Below are positions 9,969 to 15,133 of a stretch of DNA of 15,133 bases, in pieces. The translations under genes and the position numbers were made by a program. A model generated the notes under the pieces. It made no database searches. It saw only the letters and a program-made list of their open reading frames with translations, and was not told the DNA's origin. This stretch comes from Tieghemiomyces parasiticus (lineage: Eukaryota; Kickxellomycota; Dimargaritomycetes; Dimargaritales; Dimargaritaceae). Positions within the stretch are counted from its first letter, which is position 1. Every line of letters starts with the position of its first letter. The DNA lies in contig JANBPT010001073.1 in NCBI GenBank assembly GCA_027575765.1, forward strand, positions 1 to 15,133, given 5' to 3'.

Positions 9969-10138
9969 CAACTTCATACAACTTGTGACAATGTAGACTA
10001 ATTTGGCCTGCTGATCAGTGAACCCAGCCTGATGTACGCACATTGATGAGATAGATACCCAGAGGTCAGCCAGCGAAAGATTACGAAGGTATTCAATTCC
10101 CAGTCACTTTAAATCCCAATCCCCTTCCTACAAATATC

Positions 10139-10835
10139 TCAAGCAGTGCGAAGGATGATGTGTACCCCACTCTCAGTCACCACAGGACCGCTCATCCTCC
10201 CGACTGCCAATCCGAACGCCGCATCCTCGAAAGGTTTCTGCATTTGCCCTCGCCCGAACAATCCCAAGTCACCGCCAGCCTTGGCGCTGCTACAGTCGGA
10301 GTGCTGGGACGCCAGCCGGGCAAACTCCCTTTGCTCCACCTGACCGTCACCACCACTAGCTGAAACGATCTGCTGTCTATACCCGTCCAGCAGCGCCAGA
10401 GCCTCCTCGCGGCTACGGGTGATATTGGCCTCCTTCCACGAGCTCGGACGCCGGCTGTCACGGTGTTTGACCAGGAGGTGGGACGCGCGAACTTGGGTTG
10501 GGGCACCGTCACCACTGTTATGGGCAGTGATGGATTCGACATCGGCCTCGGTGGGCGGGTCCCACTGGCTTTCGCGTGTCACCGTATTGAAGAAATAGTC
10601 GCGGTTGTGCGAGCGCGAGGTGCGTTGCACCCAGTTGGGCGGGAGGTTGGTGGACGACTTGGTGGTGGTGTAAGACGGAGAGCAGTGAAGCGTGGTAAGT
10701 AAAAGAGGAGGGGGAGTTGGGGCTTGTGGACGGAGATGGGGATGGTGGCTGAGTCGGCCCCCCCCATTCCTAATAATGTCCATAGGTGGAGGTGGCTCGG
10801 GTGATGCCGACGGCTATCGCACTGGTGCTTACCAT
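10139..10835 (-). CDS. ESS1: Peptidyl-prolyl cis-trans isomerase, Pin1/Ess1 type (WW + parvulin)
   Basis: Preferred model: complement join(10139..10657, 10833..10835), 173 residues, with the ATG alone at the end of exon 1 directly followed by GTAAGC. The intron has 175 bases and ends at AAG. The protein then starts [10 protein letters not shown], closely matching the short N-terminus of Pin1. The WW domain spans about 6-37 (W10, Y22-F23-F24, W33-x-x-P). The parvulin domain spans about 56-173 with every Pin1 landmark: H61-L-L-V-K65-H, phosphate-binding S-R70-R71-P, the catalytic-site cysteine in S-D-C123-[15 protein letters not shown], and H167-I-I-L-R-T. A short Gly/Ser-containing insertion lies at about 100-109. 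The family isomerises phospho-Ser/Thr-Pro bonds in the nucleus, including in the RNA polymerase II tail, and ESS1 is essential in yeast. The alternative is an unspliced start at ATG 10783 (214 residues), which adds 41 low-complexity residues and has weaker context. The enzyme identity is sure; the start is less so. Confidence 0.95.
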
Positions 10836-11122
10836 TTTAGAGTGGCTAGAGTATGAAAGCGGAGAGAAGATTGGAGGAATGACCAGTCATACAGATGAGA
10901 AACGATTACTCGGCTCGTAAGCACCAGCGTGACTTGGCGACCCATACGGCTAATTCATGCTGGACCCTGATGCGCTTCTGGGAACCGATGACGGTGCCGA
11001 CTACATTCCTTCGGCCACACGGGACGGTTTAGCGCCGCCAGAAGCGGGCTCCCAAGTATAACAACACGCTTCTGGTTTGTGGTCCAGTGGCTAAATATAG
11101 ATTCCACCAAATCGTTATGGCC
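10836..11122. other. Spacer between the Pin1-type gene and the mariner remnant
   Basis: It contains the Pin1-type promoter, with no TATA box seen, and perhaps the outer 3' non-coding part of the mariner element. No gene is visible. Confidence 0.4.
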
Positions 11123-11141
11123 TTTCTGAGTCAAATGATGT

Positions 11142-12231
11142 TTATTCAATATGGCTGCCACCACTCTGTACTACTCGGCGAGCCCTTACTAACCAGCTAT
11201 CGTTGCAGGCTCTCAAGTCATTTGGTTGGAGCCTGGTTAGCTCCGATTGCCAAGCGTCCACGACCGCTTCCACTGTGCTGAACTTCCTACCCCTCAGCCG
11301 CTGTTTGATATTCCCGAACAGCCAGAAGTCGTAGGGGGCCAGGTCAGGACTGTAGGGAGGGGCTGGCAGAAGTTTGAGTTTAGAGTCGGAAATGTAGGCC
11401 TTGCTAACCCTGCAACACAGTGTGGTGATGCGTTCTTGTGGAATAGTCATGGAGGGTGATGGTCCAGGCTTCCACATGCCTTCACCCACTCCTGGACCAT
11501 GGACTTCAGCCCATACTCTACATAGAGTTTGGTGGAGACCATAACACCCAGTGGGCGTGCCATTCAGGTGTAATAAGCCACGCCTGGTGAAAAAGAATGG
11601 TCAGCATCACCTTGGGTGTAGCATGTCCTCGGCGGACCTGAGTTGGGACAGGGCCGCCTTTAGGGCACCACCTCCGGCAATTAGGGCCAGCAGGGGGGAT
11701 CATAGAGATACAGCCAAGTCTCATCATCTATAACAATGGAGTCTAGCAGGTAATCACTGGCCCCATTGAGCTTCTCCAGGAACTCAGTGGCAAAACGTAT
11801 CTGCTTGTGGCGCTGGTTGTTGGTGAGGTTGTGAGGGACCCAGCTATTGAAATAGATATGTAGTCCCAGGTCTCAGTGCAGGACATTGCATATGGTACTA
11901 GAGAAAGTATGGCAGGCATGGGCCAGCTGCTCAGCAGTCAGTTGAGGGGCTTCCTCCAACCGTCTCAGGATCATGGCTCCGTAGCGTTCACCAATGTCAT
12001 CTGATGGGCGACCTATACAAGAGTCATCGTCAAAAGCGTGGTAGCCTGTGCGACGGCGAGTTAGCCACCTGCATAAGGTGATCCGATTAGAGGCAGCCAG
12101 GCCCAGCGTGGTAGTGCAGATAAAATAGAATCTACCATGCGGCCCTTGTAATAAAAATAACACATAAGAGCCCGCATATCGCAGTTGGTAAAATTGGATG
12201 GACTGGGGGATGGAGCATTAGAAGTCGACAT
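11142..12231 (-). pseudogene. Mariner (DD34D-type) transposase, multiply broken
   Basis: Reading from ATG 12231, the N-terminal helix-turn-helix region appears near 12160-12230 and switches frame near 12120-12135. A G-R-P-S-D-D linker follows, then an in-frame TGA at 11873-11875 where CGA would suit the family. The text resumes with S-W-V-P-H and D-D-E-T-W (first catalytic Asp). A run of six C (11693-11698 on the + strand as G6) shifts the frame again just after L-Y-D-P. Recognisable K-V-M-L-T-I follows, then a further shift near 11550-11600 and another TGA. The second catalytic motif is degraded to F-H-K-N-A-S, lacking its Asp. The last frame holds P-Y-S-P-D-L-A-P-Y-D-F-W-L-F, the mariner signature with the third Asp, and ends G-G-S-H-I-E. 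The total of about 1.09 kb matches a full-length gene, so decay is by point and indel changes rather than truncation. It cannot encode an active enzyme. Confidence 0.88.
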
Positions 12232-12431
12232 GATGGAGAGGTAAAAAAAGATAAGCTGTGAAAGAGGGAATGGCCCACTTCTAAGCTAGTTTATACCATC
12301 CGACTCCTTACCTTAGAGACACACATAGCTTATCTACAACACCAATCACTGATAAACTCAAGCCACGTCCACCGTGGGTGTTTTGGCCCATCTATAGCAT
12401 CATCATTACCACTACAGACTCTCCCTACTGC

Positions 12432-12449
12432 GCTGCCACAGGTGGCAGC
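12432..12449. repeat. Near-perfect 18-base inverted repeat
   Basis: GCTGCCAC and GTGGCAGC arms of 8 bases flank a 2-base centre (AG). It lies about 200 bases upstream of the broken transposase ATG. The loop is too small for a good RNA hairpin, so a protein-binding palindrome or chance are the options. Confidence 0.6.
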
Positions 12450-12765
12450 CTTAACCCGACGGTATTGGCGTTTTACCTTTCGTAAATTATGGGTCGTTGG
12501 GTCACCCCTTTTCGGTATTGTTGTATAGCTGGTATGGTATATCAATACGGGATTATGCGGTTGTTTATACACCAACCTGGTCATTGTAACATAGTACCTA
12601 TTTGGCAGCTCGCATAGGTATTGGTCGGAAATTGACCAAATTTCTTAAAAGGAATACGGTAGAGTAGAACGGAGGATGTCATCATTTGCGCTTAAAGGTC
12701 GGCTCTCCTGAACCACGGCCACTCACTCTGGGGTTACTTTAGCTCCGGAAGATGACGGCTGAAGC

Positions 12766-12771
12766 TTTATT
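12766..12771 (-). terminator. Poly(A) signal of the DPBB gene
   Basis: Minus-strand AATAAA lies 86 bases after the DPBB stop codon, a spacing similar to that of the CBS gene and GST copy 2. Confidence 0.55.
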
Positions 12772-12856
12772 TGGTAAAAGAGATAATTAATCTCGGAGAA
12801 TTTCCAGCTGCTTAGTGGTTACTGTGCAAGAGCCACGAAGTACTCCCCGGTGGCGA

Positions 12857-13944
12857 CTACTTCTCGATCTTGAAGGTGATCGGGATAATGCCCTTTTCCT
12901 CGAAATCGCTGTTTAGCTTCAAGGCACCTCCCTTGAGGAAATCAAGTTGGTTCTCGGGGCATCCGACACAGGAGTCGGCGATGGTGAAGGTACGCGTAGT
13001 TGAGCCGCTGGTCACGCTGACCTTCTTACCGCAGAGAGGACTCTTGCCGCCCTTACCCATCAGTTTTTCACTCTGGATTCCGGGTCGAAGTTAGCGAGAG
13101 GTGGTACACAGGGTATAAGAGGTGGGTGAGGGACGAGGTTAGTGCCTGCATGTTACTGCTTCATGTCTACCCGGCGGGCTTGACCAACGAATGGCGGGCT
13201 AATGGTCGTCATCATACGTAGCAAGAAACAACAAGTACTCGACCGTTGAGACGGGAGGGGAGCTTAACTTACCAATGCCACTACGTCGCCCTCGAGCTTG
13301 GTCCCGCAGAAACCAGTGGTACCCGTTTGGTCGTAGAACGAACCCTTGCCAGTCTGGCCGCCTTTGGGGGTTTTATCACCGTCGTTGGCGCTACCATCGT
13401 CCGACGGGTCATCTTCGCTGCCGGTCGACTCCTCATCCTGGGTCTCGTCCGATTCGTCCTTCTCTTTCTTTTTCTCCTTGGCGGCATCCGAGCTGTCCTC
13501 CTCTTTATCTTCCTCCTCGGTGGTGTCCGAGCTGTCCTCCTCTTTATCTTCCTCCTCAGTGGCGTCCGAGCTGTCCTTCTCTTCATTCTCCTCCTCGGTG
13601 GCGTCCGAGCTGTCGTCCGACTCTTCCTCCTTACTGTCTTTCTTATCCGCTTTCTTTTTCGGGTCCACCTTCTCTTCCTCACTGCTGCCACCTCTCGGCA
13701 CCGGGGCGGATCTTTCCTCATCACTCAAACCAGCACTTGGGGCGGCAGACAGGTCGCCGGTGGTGGCATCGCTGGGAGTCGGCGACTCGGTGCTGGTGGG
13801 CATCGATTTGGGCACGCACTTGGTGGCCCCGCCGCCAGAACGACGGGCCAGGGCCTGCGCCTGAGGAACCGAGGTGATCGGAGCGGCGGTGGTGACACCC
13901 ATTAGAGCAACGGAGGTGATGAGCACGAAGTAGGTGACCTTCAT
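12857..13944 (-). CDS. Secreted double-psi beta-barrel (RlpA/expansin-like) protein with acidic spacer
   Basis: Two exons, complement join(12857..13072, 13273..13944), give 295 residues. The 200-base intron runs from GTAAGT to CCAG, phase 0, with CTAAC about 20 bases before the acceptor. Residues 1-21 form a signal peptide (hydrophobic F-V-L-I-T-S-V-A-L-M-G-V, then A-A). A Kex2-like R-R site at 34-35 suggests propeptide removal. Residues about 84-190 are dominated by Glu, Asp, Ser and Lys and include 13-residue repeats. The C-terminal domain (200-295) is a DPBB: G-S-F-Y-D near 201-205, D-V-V-A-L at 220-224, C-G-K-K-V-S-V at 238-244, A-D-S-C-V-G-C-P at 256-263 with the conserved Asp257, L-D-F-L, then G-I-I-P-I-T-F. 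The intron splits the domain after D-V-V-A-L, and joining the exons restores the fold, so the splice model is firm. Related fungal proteins are secreted and either loosen polysaccharide, inhibit proteases or act as effectors; the sequence cannot choose. No cellulose-binding domain is seen. ATG has G at -3. Confidence 0.92.
13487..13620 (-). repeat. 39-base coding tandem repeat in the DPBB gene
   Basis: Units begin exactly every 39 bases at 13487, 13526, 13565 and 13604 (+ strand TCCGAGCTGTC), the last one partial. Each full unit encodes 13 residues of the pattern D-S-S-D-[AT]-T-E-E-E-[DN]-[KE]-E-[EK]. The two left units are almost identical and divergence rises to the right. The length is a multiple of three, so copy changes would keep the frame. 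Confidence 0.9.
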
Positions 13945-15133
13945 AGCGGCTGTGATAGTCAGTGGTATTAAAGAGTGGTGGGGTAGGAGGAGAGGAAGGG
14001 GAAAGCGCGGGGTGGAATCCTGAGACGCGTGGAATTATCAGTCACCACTACCAATAGGCGTTGGATTTCTTTAGAAAAAGCAAGTGGGAGGCTGTGACTT
14101 GAAGTTGATCAACAGGGAGAGTATTTGGTTAGGGAAGGTAAGCAATTCGGCTGGGCGACAACCGTGGGCGGAATATGACAAATGTCCAAGGAGCCAGCCA
14201 AGGACAAGTGCCAGTAGTAAAATTTGTAAATATTATGGAGGGGGGGGGACTTGTAACCTAAAGTATTAGATGATAACCAGTAGTGGCGGTGGAGGTAGTT
14301 GGGTTGTCAAGGTATTAGGGTTTGATGTTGTCTAAATAGGCGGCGACATCGGTGCTATTTATACGCGAGGCATCAGCGCAGGTCAATAGCAACGACCTAT
14401 TATCTGACCAGGACGGTTTTTCAGCGACTGTCGCGTATTAGTGAAGGCCCCCCCTTCCACCAATTTCTCCCCATTATTGTGCGTGGATTTCTCATCTATA
14501 GGAAGCAGATGGATGTCGACTGTAGGATGGCAATGGCCCCAGAAGGTGGGTATGTCTCCATGACACCACTAAGGGATCGGGTCTACAATATACGAGGGTC
14601 CCGAGTTTATCGTCACTGCTCTTCACTCCGCCTCCGAACCCATTCTTCCTTGCGGCTGGCCGCCTTCTCTTCATTCGACTAGAGTTTCCAGACCAGCTAG
14701 TATGCCCCAGGTGCCAGCTTTTCTTATCTATTAGCCCTATCGCTATGTCCATCCCCCCTTCTGCACAATGCAGCCGGGGCTGGACCAACCCTAATGGCCA
14801 ATTTCCCGGAAAGAACAGGCGATCGACGTTTGACGGGCCGAGAGGTCCCGGACCATTCATCTTTATCCGCTGCCGGTACGGCCTGCCCCTATCCCACCTC
14901 ATCGCCCCGCTTCCCCTCCTCTCCCTCTATCTTCTCACTTCCAGCTAGGGCCCGCATCAAACGAGGGCTGGGCTCTATGAAGACCTCCGCGGAGTGAACG
15001 CTGGTCTTAAATTGACCACCGGAATCTACACGACTGGCGTCGCAGGTAACGGCCTCACCTACGTTACGCTGGCCTTTATCCCGGTTTCGATCTCCTAAAT
15101 ATTCACCAGTGATGAAGCCTCTGATGGACACAG
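13945..15133. other. Gene-free right end, possibly the start of another gene at the edge
   Basis: I find no conserved coding region. The DPBB promoter is presumably at its left. A C-rich + strand tract at about 14880-14945, ending in CTTCCAG, resembles the leaders before the CBS and TOK1 genes. Further on, GTAACG at 15047 and CACAG at the last bases are possible intron ends. ATG 14978 is closed after six codons. A gene entering from the right is possible but cannot be modelled here. A G9 run lies at 14240-14248. Confidence 0.4.
14356..14363 (-). promoter_or_regulatory. Possible TATA box upstream of the DPBB gene
   Basis: The minus strand reads TATAAATA, identical to the element before GST copy 2, 412 bases upstream of the DPBB ATG. 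That is a long leader, so the assignment is weak. Confidence 0.25.

Larger units (their letters stand above)
11123..12580 (-). mobile_element. Degenerate mariner-family transposon, inverted relative to the left-edge copy
   Basis: It contains the broken transposase plus flanks. The 3' side is defined by similarity to window bases 1-48, though loose similarity may run further out. A candidate 5' end lies at 12563-12580, where the minus strand reads CCAGGTTGGTGTATAAAC, resembling the AGGTTGG-type ends of mariner elements. I could not find a convincing matching terminal repeat or TA duplication on the other side, so both limits are approximate. Confidence 0.6.
12232..12856. other. Mariner 5' flank and intergenic DNA downstream of the DPBB gene
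   Basis: No gene is visible. Bases 12232-12580 are probably the transposon's 5' non-coding part. Beyond that the sequence is A+T-richer, with short inverted repeats, for example TACCTAT and ATAGGTA arms near 12596-12620, and holds the DPBB poly(A) signal. Confidence 0.45.

Noticed and set aside
10929..12505. Possible terminal inverted repeat: GTGAC-4-CGACCCATA at 10929-10946 (+) and 12488-12505 (-)
   Set aside because: Only 14 of 18 bases match, the match does not extend, no TA duplication is seen, and a 9-base match is expected by chance between two few-hundred-base flanks.
12330..12584. 84-codon minus-strand frame upstream of the mariner transposase
   Set aside because: No similarity to transposase N-termini; it lies in the presumed non-coding end of the element.
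13246..13905. 219-codon + strand frame with hydrophobic LLF/FLLGG repeats that look like a membrane protein
   Set aside because: The repeats are the reverse complement of the acidic 13-residue units of the DPBB gene, whose signal peptide, splice sites and domain are convincing.
14492..14902. 136-codon minus-strand frame
   Set aside because: No conserved motif or signal; composition mirrors the C-rich opposite strand.
14889..15131. 80-codon minus-strand frame at the right edge
   Set aside because: It begins at a GTG, shows no family resemblance and cannot be extended within the window.

Overview
The window is nuclear DNA of a fungus. The main evidence is a two-pore, eight-transmembrane outward-rectifier potassium channel of the TOK1 type, an architecture known only from fungi. 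Supporting it are spliced genes with introns of about 150-210 bases, CTAAC-like branch points, C-rich leaders, AATAAA signals downstream of stops, and Ure2p/Nu-class glutathione transferases. Intron size and compactness would suit an early-diverging (zoopagomycete-like) lineage, but that placement is inference and the species is not identified.

Layout, left to right. (1) Bases 1-48 are the 3' end of a mariner-family transposase copy on the + strand, cut by the window edge. (2) A three-exon gene for a four-CBS-domain protein (1016-2320, +) converges on (3) a tandem pair of intronless glutathione-transferase-like genes (2499-3182 and 3862-4545, both -). Both encode 227 residues and are about 65% identical, but they diverge sharply in one short stretch. 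(4) About 1.9 kb of gene-free DNA leads to (5) a three-exon TOK1-type channel gene (6478-9870, +, 1007 residues). It converges on (6) a Pin1/Ess1-type WW-parvulin prolyl isomerase (10139-10835, -), whose start codon appears to be alone in its exon. (7) A decayed mariner transposase (11142-12231, -) has its 3' end matching bases 1-48 in opposite orientation, so two related elements in inverted orientation bracket the gene block. (8) A two-exon gene (12857-13944, -) encodes a secreted double-psi beta-barrel protein with an acidic, serine-rich spacer made partly of 39-base coding repeats. (9) The last 1.1 kb holds no gene I can support, although a C-rich tract and possible splice signals near the edge may belong to a gene that continues outside.

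The genes do not form an obvious pathway. They are individually promoted housekeeping or accessory fungal genes: energy sensing (CBS), thiol and redox chemistry (GST pair), potassium efflux (TOK1), phospho-Ser/Thr-Pro isomerisation (Ess1/Pin1) and a secreted DPBB protein. I found no clear new multi-gene system. The most interesting points are the ATG-only exon, the localised divergence of the GST pair, the inverted mariner remnants, and the repeat-built spacer of the DPBB protein.
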